Assembly (NCBI GenBank): GCA_000310025.1
Contig: FN649737.1
Coordinates: 121,409-185,408, forward strand
DNA: 64,000 nucleotides
Reading direction: 5' to 3'
From: Ectocarpus siliculosus
Taxonomy: Eukaryota; Sar; Phaeophyceae; Ectocarpales; Ectocarpaceae
Below, in pieces: positions 23,630-35,109 of the stretch. The position numbers and the translations under genes were made by a program. The notes under the pieces were generated by a model that did no database searches, had not been told where the DNA came from, and saw only the letters and a program-made list of their open reading frames with translations. The number at the start of each line of letters is the position of its first letter. Within the stretch, counting starts at the first letter, position 1.

Positions 23630-25199
23630 ATGCAGCAGCTTCGTTTCACCATGAACGAGTTTGATGCTATCGAGAGAGCGCTGCAGGTACCGGAGCTGCT
23701 CACGAGCGTACTCCGGTGCCTCGGACCACTTTCGTGGCTCCACTGCGCCTCCGTCTGCTCTGGTTGGTCCGATGCCATTCTCTACCGCAAGCCTACGACG
23801 GCAAGAGCATCAGCGGCGTTAGCTGTTGCGAGAGAGTCGACATCAGGAGGAGCATCAACAGCACCGGCAACAGTAGTGGTACCGGCACAGGCACAAGAAC
23901 TAGCGACAGCACCAACAGGAACGACGTCACCAGCATCGGAAACAACAGCAGCAGACACAACGGAAGCGTCAATGTCAGACGGAGGGGCGGAGGCAGTGAA
24001 CGGGAAAGAAAAGGCGGCGGCGGCGGCGGCGGCGACAGCGGTGGTCACGACCGATCTCTGGCGCGATTTTGCGGTGACGGTGATTCGGTACAACGAACCA
24101 GCTGCCGCTGATCGCGACACAGCGGGGGATGTCCCCAACTCTTCTTGCACCAACGATTCAAACAGTCCCACCTGCAGCTTCGGTCAAAACCACCGCTACC
24201 ACCACACCCTCACCCGCGGCAGACGGAGTAAGCCCTTGCGGGCTTTGCATCCGTCGTCGAGAGGCGGTGCGCACGGCCATTTCTTCAGACACGTTTGCCT
24301 TGAAGGAGACCCCACAGTGCTCGGACCGCCGCTGCGAGCGACGATCGCTGCCAGCAGTAGCGGGACCGGGCGGAGGGAGACGGCGATCGCGACCGTCAGC
24401 CTGACGGAAGTTTCGAAAGCGGCGGAGGCTAGATTTCGACGACCAAGGTGCTCGGGAGTGCACTTCATGATCGGTTTCTCTTTCCCGTTTTTCTCGTAAC
24501 TGTCGCCATTCGTCGTGGAGAGGGGGTCCCTTGGACTGAACAAACCAAGCTGTGGGAACTGCGCGGCGGGTGTGGTGACTGATTCGCTCACGATTGACGA
24601 AGAATTCCGGCGTTCACACGTAGCTTCATCGAAGGCCTTTGTTTGAATGATTCGTGCAATTACAGTCATCATGTTGATAAGAGGGACTAATTTTCATTTC
24701 GTAGACTGCTGTATTGGTGTACTCTTGTGATCGATAATGTTTTTTGCGGCAATGCTCACCATTCTTTGTTTTGAGTAGGAAGGTTATAGGTTTTCGGCTT
24801 GCATGGTACAGTTCTTTGAGGCAGCCGAAGCAGACTCTTTGCTGTTGTGTTCGCGACCCTTTACGAGAGTCTAGTGGTCAGAGGACCATGACTCCATAGG
24901 ATGGCGATAACGAATTCCGCCCCGCTTCCCACGATGCCATCGACGCGGAGAACTCTCACCGAAGTTGAACGATCTTTTATCCCGACGGTTGTCTTCGATG
25001 CGCAACCGCGGCAGGGCACTGATTAAATTTCTGTGGCTGTGGACCCGCTACAGCAACACCGACCAGCGGCCAACGACCTTTCCAACGATTGAGTTGACGC
25101 CGAGCAGTCTCCAGTTCACGTACAAACCACCGTGCGGCCGAAGGAGAGGCACCGGGGGCGGGAGCGCCGCGAAAACTGCAGGGGGGCCAGGGTCATCGC

Positions 25200-25245
<46 letters not shown>

Positions 25246-26187
25246 GAGGAAGGAAAATTCATGTGTGACAACGACGGTGTTGCTTAGCGAAGCTCTCGGT
25301 GTGTTCACGAAGCTCTTCGTGCTCTGCCGCCGCTGCCGACGCCCGTGCACCACGCTCTTCGCCAACCAAGACGACGCAAGCAACGTTGCACAAAATGGTA
25401 CTGGGGGAAAGGAGTCAGCAGGAAGAGCGGCGGCGGTGATACCCGAGGTCCGAGGAAGACGAGTGACGCTCTGGGTAGAGTGTCAAGAAGATTGGTGCGG
25501 CTGGAGGTCGGGAATGAGTGTAGCGGCCGGCGGCGGCGGCAGCACGGCCCCATCGCCTTGGCTGGCCAAGTTTGCGAGATATGTACAAAGCCGTGCGTGG
25601 AAGGTGCGGTATTGCATGCAAAGGGAATGCATGTGTTCGTGCGTGGTGCCACTACTGATCTCATGGCGTCTTGCCGTGGGCGCTGTATCTTCAGCAACAT
25701 TGTGCTTTGCGAGTGACAGGTTCGGGGGACCAAATCCAATCTGTGTCTGGCTGGTTTCCCCCAGATTTCGTGTCGGGGTGCGTTTTTCGTGTGACAGCTC
25801 TCCTTTCATTTTTCTTGTTTAACCTGGCACACATTAAGCCTCTCTTCCCTACCAATTCTGCGGTCCAGCGTCACACCAAACTACGGAGGTTGGGCATGAC
25901 CTTGATCCGTTCGCCCCTCTCCCCCACTGCATGGTATGAAAAATGCACCCGCCCATTCTCTTGTTTTCGCATTTTCTGGTGGTCAGGGGATCAATACCCT
26001 TCCCGAGGACCATGGGACGGAGTGGTTCAGCGACACGTCCCCAGCGGCGGTACAGCGCCGGCTGAATGAGGCAAGGGCGAACTCGGTCGGTCTGGATGCC
26101 TTGGCGAGACGAGAGAGCGATGGAGGAGACAACGACGGCCTTAGCGACGGTAGTGGCGCCAGCAGCAGCGACGAGGTTAACGAGTAG
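23630..26187 (+). CDS. F-box protein with Cys-rich downstream exons (model approximate)
   Basis: The ATG at 23630 sits in a good context (CCACCATGC). Residues about 15-50 (VPELLTSVLRCLGPLSWLHC, then ASVCSGWSDAIL) match an F-box, the Skp1-binding motif of SCF ubiquitin ligases. A long Ala/Ser/Thr-rich insert follows, then LWRDF, the usual end of an F-box. The first frame stays open to 24499. Likely later exons: about 24965-25395, including a poly-Ser run encoded by (AGC)n at 25201-25242 and the Cys cluster CRRCRRPC; about 25570-25710 with CEICTKPC and CRGRC; and a last acidic exon from 25987 (after a pyrimidine-rich AG) to the stop at 26187. The repeated CxxCxxxC clusters suggest metal binding. 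I could not make all phases agree, so the exon joins and even the single-gene interpretation are tentative. The F-box call itself is firmer. Confidence 0.55.
25201..25242. repeat. (AGC)n tract coding poly-Ser
   Basis: A triplet run inside the predicted second exon of the F-box gene, read as about 14 serines in the predicted frame. Confidence 0.8.
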
Positions 26188-27244
26188 TTGCTGTAGGACG
26201 TAGGATACCGATGCTACTTCAATGTTTTCGGGGGTACGCACATCATGCGTTGTTTTTTTTGTACGGAGACCACGTACATAGAGGAGCCCGTTTTAGAGCA
26301 CAGTTGACGGGGGAGTTGAAGAATCAGCGTTCTATACGTTTTCTGTTCAAACAGAGGGAGGGGAGAGTTTCTCAGTGTAGCACCTCGTTGGACTTGTGTC
26401 GGGTGTTGTTTTCTGGTGGCAATTTTCGGACATGTTCGCCACCAATAGAACATGCGTTATATCTGCACTCGCTACGTTTCGATGTTCTTGTTCGGCTCAA
26501 ATTGTTTTCTCAAGCGGCAGTGCATCCATTCTCATGCGCCTACTTCAGTCTGACGGGTAAGCCAGAGGCTAGTCAGTACGTTGTCGTGAATTTAGTTCGG
26601 CACCAAAAGTTGCTGAGACTGGCTCTAAATTCCCGTGGATGTGTCCACCAAGACCGAAGAGAACGCCCACCGAACCAATGTTGAAAGCCCTCAAACTCGA
26701 CCTGTCTCGGGTTTGAACATACGAAAGACGAGAGAATCGACAAGAAAAGACCGCATGCTCGCGTCGAACATGTCTCCCGTTGCCAACAGATAAACCTGCA
26801 AAAATGCAATGTATGCTACTCCGTTGCTTCTTCGGCATGTCATCTTGAGACGCAACAGAGGCCCCATACCAACGGTCCTAAGGGGAACCAACAAAATATA
26901 TACTGACCAAATACCAACTATTCCACGAACACACATGTTACAAGTGACGGCTTACGTTTCAGCGACTATCATCGGGAATATCGTACCCCGGAGCTGACAC
27001 ATGCTGTCTCGCCAAACAAACACCTGCCAAACCCATGCACACTCCCACAAATTTTCCACGCATACGCATCCTCCAAAGCCACAACTACCTTTGGGACAAC
27101 TCATCCGCATCAAATAGTTGGGTTGGACTTCCCATACCCCCATGCTTTTTGGGATTGAAAGGGTTGTGTATCCTCCATCGGTGGGATAGGTTGCCTCTCA
27201 TTGATGGGTGACCGACATATGTATATTCTGTCCTTGCCCGCATT
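26188..27244. other. Intergenic between convergent genes
   Basis: Lies between the F-box gene (+) and the kinase locus (-), both ending here. It presumably contains their 3' UTRs. No gene or clear repeat was recognised. Confidence 0.5.
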
Positions 27245-30200
27245 TCATTCCACCTTTGACTTCACAAGTTTTCCGAAGGGTTCGCTGTCATCTACCTTCA
27301 GGTTTGACACCTGACACGAGTCGATATCCAACAAGGGGCCGAACACCATGGCGTGTTTATGCTGCATGGGGCTGGAGCCCCACACTTGCACTATCCGGTG
27401 TCTAGCATTTTGAGGGCGTCGTTGCGATGTCCATGCCACTGTCACTGACTCCGTGCCAAGGAGAACCCGACAAACCTCGCTCTTCTTCGGACTCGTAGGA
27501 TCCCTACGAGGCACCTGCACCGAGTAAACCGTATCGTTACCAATGTCGACGGGTTGTCGGTGTCCCTCGAACTGGGCGTTCGCCGACGTTGCACCCGCTC
27601 CTAGGTTAATCTTGAAAAAGTCCCAAAAGCCCGTCTTCTTATTAACAGCACCCCAACAGTGAGCAAGAAGGTTCTCCTAGCCTTGATTCACGAAGTGGAA
27701 GTGCGACCGCCTGGGTTTCCCTTTTAGCTTTGGCAGTGGGACGATTTCCATGCAGCCGGGAGGAACACTGATGCCTTGCGAAAGGGCGAAATCACAAAAG
27801 TGAGGCACAGCTACCTCCAAAACAAACACCCCCCTCTCCGCTTGTTTGATAGTTCCGTCAATCGGGACCCACTCTGAAGTGGCGTCTCCTCGCGTCACCA
27901 CAGTAGACTTGGACGCAAGGTAAGCGTGGTTCGCAACGTCATCATCATCATCGTCATCACTGGCGCCATCGGAACCCGATTCCATGGAGGCCTCGTCTCC
28001 CAGGGGAAACTGTAGACGGAGATTGGGGTCGAAGCTTTTCCCAATCCGGGCGAGGCATCTCACAATGGGATGAAGAAGGCACTGCTTCCCGTCCACCACT
28101 TCAGCTGAGCTTGAGCACAGGCCAATCAGGGCAGGGACGTTTCTCCCCAGGTCGGGCACCTCGAGCTCAAAATCTAAATCATGATTGCAAAGAACATCCG
28201 GACCATCTCCAAAAGACCATGCCACCACTTCACCCTCGAAATCTGCGAAGTACACGAGAGCACCAAAGGTCAGTACAGCAGTAGTAGTGATCCGGAATAG
28301 TACCGGTATAATGCCGTTGAAATAGCCTGGCACGGATGGAATATTCAAAATTGTTTCATATTCTGATGCGGGTTTGTGGAACCCAGGATAGGTAAGTAAG
28401 TACTGCTGTGGTGGTAGCACGTGGGTGGTAGTGACGCACATACAACCGTAGAGATCCGAGACCCTACGAACGATGTTCTCGGGGTCTGAAGATGTTTTCG
28501 CGGGACGCTCTCCGCGGATGACGACGCGGAGGTAGATGTCCGTGGGTAGAGCTTGTTCCGCCCAAGGTATCTGTCTCGTGAGTATCTCCCAAACTACTAC
28601 CCCGAAGCTGTAGACGTCGCTCGCGTTGGAGACTGCCTTGGTCTTCAGCACCTTCTTGTGCACCGTGGGAGGCGTAGGAAAAGAGGGCAGGAACAGCAAA
28701 TCTTCCGCGGACGTCGCCAAAGAGTCGCAGGTAAAGGAAACTAGGCATAGATGCGAGTTGACACGCAACACGTTTATAGTACTTAGGCTAAAAGCTTTTT
28801 CCCACTTCTAATCTTCCAAAGGGCTTTCGCCACTGCACCAGATAATATCCTTACCAGATGCTGCCGGCCGCTACAAATTTCAATCCAAGCAACCATTACA
28901 GAAGGCGTCACGCACAGAGTTGGACTAAGGTTGGTTGTACAAAATTTCCAACAAGACGAAGACGCTCAACGCAGCAGTATATCGTTTCACGGAGATTTTC
29001 CACAACCCGCCTTGTTCACATTTCCTGTACAGACTTAAGGTGTGGAGGAGATTGTGCACTAAGAACAGCCCTTTTCGGGATTACATTGGCAAAGTCGACC
29101 CATCTTTCGCGTACTTCGCCCGCACCCCGGTGCCTCCACGCTTACTGCACCTAGAGACAACGGGAGCGCAAGACGAAGATCCATCAACTCACCTCTGGGG
29201 CAGTCCATGCGAAGCTGATGTGGGTACCGTGTCCCGTCTTCGTCGTGTACGTCGCCAGGCCTGTCGAGTTCTCGGTGTTCTGAGCCCATCTGGAAGTACC
29301 GAAGTCCCCAATCTGGCAGCAAAATTCAAGACAAGGCCAAATTATCGTTGTTTTTCACACTTTTGTTGTTCTTGGGCTTGCTGCGGCCACGCATGTCAAA
29401 CGTTTTGTTCATACACATATACTGTACCGGGTAGGAGGCAACTCCGTGCAGCCTGGCGCTCCAACCAGGGGTCGGAAAATCCGTGAAAAAAAAAAGACAA
29501 CCACGCGACGATAGACAAAACGGGAAAAGTCCACAACCTCTCGAAAACCAACCCACACTTTTGCAACGGAGCGAGATTCTCCACAAAAAACACCCCCCGG
29601 ACATGCCTTTGCCCTTCCACGCCCATCCAGGAGAATGTTGGCGGACTTGAGGTCGCGTGCACCGTCGCCTTGCAGTGCAAGAAGGCCATCCCCGCGCAGA
29701 TATCTCCGATGATCTGCCGACACTGCGCCTCGGGAAGTGGAGGCTCAGCGCGTTTCAACATGCTTCGGAGGTCGCCACCCGCGAGAAGCTCCATAACTAG
29801 AACCGGGCGGTTTAGCAGCGAGGTGATCGCCCCGTAGACGTTAACGGTGTGGGGACTCCTCAGACGAACCATGGCGTCCAGCTCGTGCAAGAACGCCTTG
29901 CGCTGTTTCTGCAGCTGAAGCGTGTGGGACTCGCCTTTGCTTGCCCCATTCAACAGGTCGTCCTCGCCAAGTCTGCCAAAGCCATGCGCAACGTGTTGTA
30001 CCTAAGGGTGTCGCCCGGCAGCAGGATTGACAAGGAAAATGGAGAGGCAGAGCGCGCAGCGGAAGGGCAGACACTCTTAAGGATAACTCGTGCGAATGGG
30101 TGTTGGCGGGGTGGTGCAATACAGTACGAGCCCGCACTCAACAACCTCTAATTTTGGCCCAGGCTGGGGTTCTCAGTACCGAGGGTTGTGCCACGAATTT

Positions 30201-32746
30201 CCACTACGTAGGTTTTTGTGTAGTGGTTTTCCACCAAACTCATAATTGGTGCTCAAGTACTTAGATAATTGTGAGTTTTCCGAGGCTGTATCTGCTTTCT
30301 TACTGCCAAGTTTTAAGTATGGGCGTTCACAACTTTCCTCGCTACGTCTGCGGAACGAACAGCTGCTGCAGCCGCCTCAGACCAACCTTCGCTGCAGCGT
30401 TGCGCCCGTTGTAGTCTGCGATGAACACCTCTCCGAATCCCCCTTTCCCGAGCACTTCATCCGTGATAAGCACGTGGTCCTCGGGGATTGCAAGCTGATC
30501 GAGCCTGCGCTGCCGCCTCGCGCTACGGGCTTCCGCCAGAGGCTCCGACATGGCCTCCTCCATAGACCCCTTGTAACAAACGGAAAACATCGAACCACGG
30601 AGAAGCATATCACGCTCGAGTGGATGAATCCTCCCCAACCGCTGAAAACGACTCGGCGCGAGCGAAACCCCAGAATTATCCCTGCATATGTTTACGACGC
30701 ATTCTTGTGCCGTTGGGGGCTAGAAAATGAGGAGAGCCCGCCTCCGCCCGTGGTGGGTGCATGCCCCAAGGCGAAATCCGTGGACAACCGGCAACAGCGT
30801 CGCACTCCCGCATCTGTGCAATAGGACTACATACTGCGAAAACGGTTCGTTTGTCTCCGTCTCCCGCGCTCACCTTGTGCCGGTGCGTCACCTCCTTGGC
30901 CTCGGAAACATCGTGCCCCACTTGCACCTGAAGGCCCAGCTGGACCAAGAAGCCAAGAGGCAAAAAGGACAAACGGCGGGCGGAAGTCGACAGCATCTTG
31001 GCGCCGTCTTTCGCGAAAAGGACATAGATTCGATTGTATATTAGGGAACGTGAAGACGAAGCGCTTGCCCTAGGCGGTGATGCAATTTCTGAACAAGATC
31101 GTCCTACAGAGTGCAATACACCAACATGAATTAGACTTCAAATGCGATACCAGGGAAGCACTTCGCACACTTGGAGTCGCAGTTCGAGCCGTCCCCATAC
31201 TATCATACTCAAAGTCGTCCAGTAGATGCTACCTGTTGTGGTCCTACAACGGGAGCAGAGATGGTCGAGATGATCCCAAGACTTTCCCCGTAAAAGGGTA
31301 AGGCACTGGTATTGACACCTGTAGCTGTAGACTGCTGTTTCGTTTCACAACCGTGACAGGACCCAACCCAGTCGAGTGCGCGGCAGAGGTGAACAAAGGC
31401 GTTATCGATCCTCAATGTGGTGATTTGTCCCTCGAAAAGTGAGGGAAGTCCTCCGCGCTATGTGAGGTCAACTCTCCCGAGTCGCACGACCCGAGATCGG
31501 CGCTAGTAAGAGAATTGCGAGCAATGACATTGTCTCATAACCAAGAGTGAGGTGGACCATGTTTCACCAAAAGAACAAGGTTCAGGAAACACACGACCTC
31601 ACGTGCAGGCGCAGGATGGCCCTATCCACCACAGCGTCCAGCTCGTCCTGGCGCCGCTTGAACAGGGTCGACATCAACACGTTGGACAGCCTGTTCTTGC
31701 TTTGATACGTCTTGATAAGCTCCACGAGATCGCAGACCGCGTCGTGTACGTCTTCCATCAGGGCTTGCGCAGCTTCCCCGTTCGTGTCGCCGCCCTGGAT
31801 TCCGTTTCGACGTATCGAGCGCGTAGGTTTGCACGGAGGTATCGGCATGCACGCCTTCTGAAACATGCACTCAGATTTTCGTGCCACAGTATCCATGGAT
31901 CCGTGGTCACAGGTGTAGGTTACTGCCCTGCCCACGGCTACGTATTGCTGGAGACGGGTTTGTGGCGTGTCAAGATCCGAAGAAAAACAAAAAAAAAAAC
32001 CGAAAGAGTACTAAGAACTGTGTGAAGACTGGCACATACTCACGTACAGCTTGCCACGTTCTCATCGCGCTGGTGCTGGCAAGCCTGTTTCGTGAGACTT
32101 TGTATTGCGCCCTTTTCGCAACGCAACGATCGTGAAACATAAACTGGCTCCATCGCCTTCACACTCGCACCAATCTGAAGACACGAAAAACACGAAACGC
32201 GACCAAGGGCATCTACCCGCTTGCCTTGCCGAGAACCTTCGCCGCCAGCTCAAGCATCATGACGATCGACCGGCACCGCTTTACCCCGGCGTCGCCCCGG
32301 ACCGCGTAGTCGCGACTATCCGAGACCAAGCGCACCAGAATCGACACCGCCGTGGCCGCCTCGCTGACCCCGGGGATCTGGCAATGCTGCGCCAGCTCCT
32401 GGGCCGCTGCCATGACCGCTTGGCCGTACCCGACGCCTCCGTCGGATGTCCTTCGGGCGCCAACCATCGAGGGGGCTCCGCCATCTCCCGGGACAGGGTC
32501 ATTCTCGGGAGGAATTGCCGTCCCGGCCAGGTCGTTCCGTTCTCCCGTCGACACGTTGGCGGTGGAGTTCGTAGCGTGCAGCGGTGACTGTTCCGTCGGC
32601 AAGCCGACTTCGGCACCCCCGCCGGCAGGCGCTCTATCGTTATCCTTGCCCGAGCGCGGCTCGGTTTTCGCGCGGCTGGACTGCACAACCGTGCCAACGG
32701 CAGCTGGAGCCGTCGAGGTCAAGACTTTGGGCTCTCGGGTCACCAT
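27245..32746 (-). pseudogene. TKL protein kinase with MLKL-like helical region and ZU5-like tail; two lesions
   Basis: Minus-strand exons with matching phases: about 32746-32225 and 31794-31603 (helical, ending FKRRQDELDAVVDRAILRLH); 30939-30874; 30569-30387 (glycine loop GKGGFGEV, Lys in AAAK); about 29962-29607 (MELLAGGDLRSML, catalytic loop DLKSANILL); 29312-29193 (DFG and APE motifs); 28651-28447 (SDVYSFGVVVWEIL); 28242 onward (ZU5-like: LHPIVRCLARIGKSFDP, EWVPIDG, VAVPHFCDFAL). The first two helical exons resemble the MLKL-type four-helix bundle. In the catalytic exon VH is followed by a 1-base loss at 29656/29657, breaking HRD; with that base restored the exon would be 357 bases, in phase. 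The tail hits TAG at 27677-27679, yet the same frame stays open to 27245. The kinase C-lobe stops before subdomain XI. It is either a recent pseudogene or carries sequencing errors. Confidence 0.7.
30110..30340. repeat. Dispersed repeat in the kinase intron
   Basis: Contains ATACAGTACGAGCCCGCACT, GGCTGGGGTTCT and TGCCAAGTTTTAAGT, the same sequence elements in the same order as at 22540-22760. It sits in the intron between the glycine-loop and catalytic-loop exons. Confidence 0.5.
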
Positions 32747-32939
32747 CGCGTGTTGAAATGGAGGGGGCAGAGAGACGTCGCGATGATGGTGCGTAGGTCG
32801 GTAACGTGACAGCTGGCGCCATCGACGTCGACCCGGGGCGTTTGCACTCGTCGACTTCGTCCTCTTGGGCTATCCTCGCGCGTTGGTCGGAGGTGGCAGA
32901 GAGGCGTCTCGCCGATTCGTAGAATGTACAGGCGGGGGC

Positions 32940-35109
32940 GGGGGGGCGGCGACGAGTTCTTCTCAGAAGGCGAGCCGCTGCCTCGGTTGCCGCCAGTTAC
33001 AACGATCGATGGAAGCGAACTAGCGCCCAGCCCTTGTCCGCGCTCACCGCCTTTCTCAAGGTTCTTCCCGGAGTCGGGATCACTGCTAGCGGGCAGTGGG
33101 ACGTCGTCCCTTTTCTTCGCGGATCGTCGGCGCCACATGAAGGCCCCCATCGCTGCTATCGCCACCGCCCCGGCCACAGTGCCGCCTACAACGCCCACCG
33201 GCACTGGTGGACCCTGGACAATCGGACATGGAAGTGAGGGACACACGAAACGCACGGCGGAAAAGGCAAAGCGAGGGAGGCTATTGTGTCGGGCTTTCGT
33301 TAACAGAAAGGCCAATGAGCGCCTGTGGCATGTTGTCCTTTGCATCTTGGGGTTCTTCCAGAAGAGAGGCCGCACGAAACCCACTCCTATCGGTGCTGCA
33401 AGTCGATTGGCATTTATGTGGATATGTAGGCGGAGATAAGACACTTTCGTTCGTGCGTTACCAATTTCGGCCGCTGGGGGCGATGTCAAGTGCAGTTCCA
33501 ATCTCAAAGTGTAGTTCTGTGCCACCGCAGTGGACGTTGTGTAGTTCTGCGTCACCGCAGTGGACGTTACAGTGACTGCGGTGCCAAGCGCTGCCTATTT
33601 CCCCGCTCCGCACGAAACGGGCAAAATCAAACTCTCTTACTCCCATCGGAAGAAGGGGACGGGGCAATAGTCCTCGTGGGAGAGGGCGTGCCTTCGGGCT
33701 CGGTAGACAACGCGGTAGGCTCCGGAGTGGTGGTGGCGAAAATAGGCGCCGGTGTAGAGGGAATGTCAAGGGCGGTAGACAATGCAGTTGGCTCCGCGGT
33801 GGTGTTCGAAATAGGCGCCGGCGTAGGGGGCATTAGGGGTCCGGGAGTGGGAGTGGGAGCAGGCTCCGGGGTGATGGAAACAGGCGCCGGCGTAGAGGGC
33901 GTGCCTTCGGTAGACAACGCAGTAGGCTCTGGGGTGGCGGTCAAGATTGTAGGTGCTGGCGTTGAGGTCGTGCCGACATCGGTAGATGACTGCAGGGTGG
34001 TGGAGGAAGACGCCGGCGTCTCGGAGGTTTCGGAGTCGCAGCCGCAGAGGCCTGTCGAAATGTAGTCGGTCGTGTCGAAGTCGCCAGCAGTAGTTTCTCT
34101 GCAATCCCATTGCCCGACCGCGGTGGGATGGATCGTCGACGCATCGTCCTCGAAGGCGTCCTTGCACAGAACGTCGATGCAATCTCCGGTCGCGTTCCAA
34201 TGACCCCATACTCAGATTCCCTGGACCCAAAAACAATTGGGGACGTCAGCGCCGGGATAGGTACACGGAGAGCTGTCACAAGGGCTAAACAACAATCATG
34301 ATGAGCGAGGTTCGTAAGAACAAGCGGTATCTACCACAAATGGCTTCCCAGAAACGACCCCCTCCCCCCAAAAAAGAACCTTGGCCAAAATCGAAACATC
34401 GCGAAATCACTCTTCGCATACGATTGATTGCAGTGGCATACAGCGTGCGGCATTCTGGGCACATCTCTCAGCAAAAGAACTATGTACACATCACCAATAC
34501 GCTGGAAAGCACTCCCCACTAGAAGACCAACCCATCCATGTGGTGCTTAAGCAAAACTCGTACGGATATGCCGACATGAGTGCGAAGTAAACCTGCGCAA
34601 CATGCTCTCAAAGGCTGTAAGCGAGCTATCGAGCCCCACGAACATCAGCGCGATCGCTTCTACCAAGCATAAAGTCGGTATGGTCCCATGTCCGCGTGCC
34701 AACGTTGCGTTGCGATGACTCGCAAAGGGCACAGGTAACTACAGTATTTCATCAACAATAGAGTGTCCAGCCTTACGTAGGAACCTGACCTATCCGGCAA
34801 GCAACATATCCAACGCCTACCACTCGCATCATGGTACAAGGAGCTAGTGCTCCCCCCGTAGGAGCTAGAGGTTCCGAAGACAGCGGCGCCATCCAATTCA
34901 TGGTAGAAAAACGCACTATCTTCGTAATAAATCGGGTCGTCGTTTGCAGCGATCAAGTATCTGTACCGGTAACTGGGTAGTACCCTGTAGCAGTTCAATA
35001 TCTCCAAGGGGTCGAGGGTATACGAATCGGTGTTGCCAGAGGCGTAGAAGGGTTCCTCGTCCGAACACGTCGTCATGCGGGAAAAGGGTGATAGCTTCGC
35101 GGTGGGCAC
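32940..35109 (-). CDS. Receptor-like ectodomain and transmembrane exons, probable 5' part of the kinase gene
   Basis: Exon a is about 35109-34785 (TTCSDEEPFYASGNTD, then RRWICCLPDRS), left edge uncertain. It joins in phase to exon b, 34210-33641 (VWGHWNATGDCIDVLCKDAF, then GLCGCDSE, followed by a Thr/Pro/Ser-rich stalk with repeated TPEPTALST units). A third exon from 33213 to about 32940 encodes a single membrane span (GVVGGTVAGAVAIAAMGAFM) followed by the stop-transfer WRRRSAKKR and a Ser/Pro-rich juxtamembrane part. Together this reads as a type I receptor. It lies directly upstream of the helical/kinase exons on the same strand, so I infer one receptor kinase. The exon b to membrane-exon phases do not join directly, so a further exon or a gene boundary is missing. 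No signal peptide was located. Confidence 0.5.
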
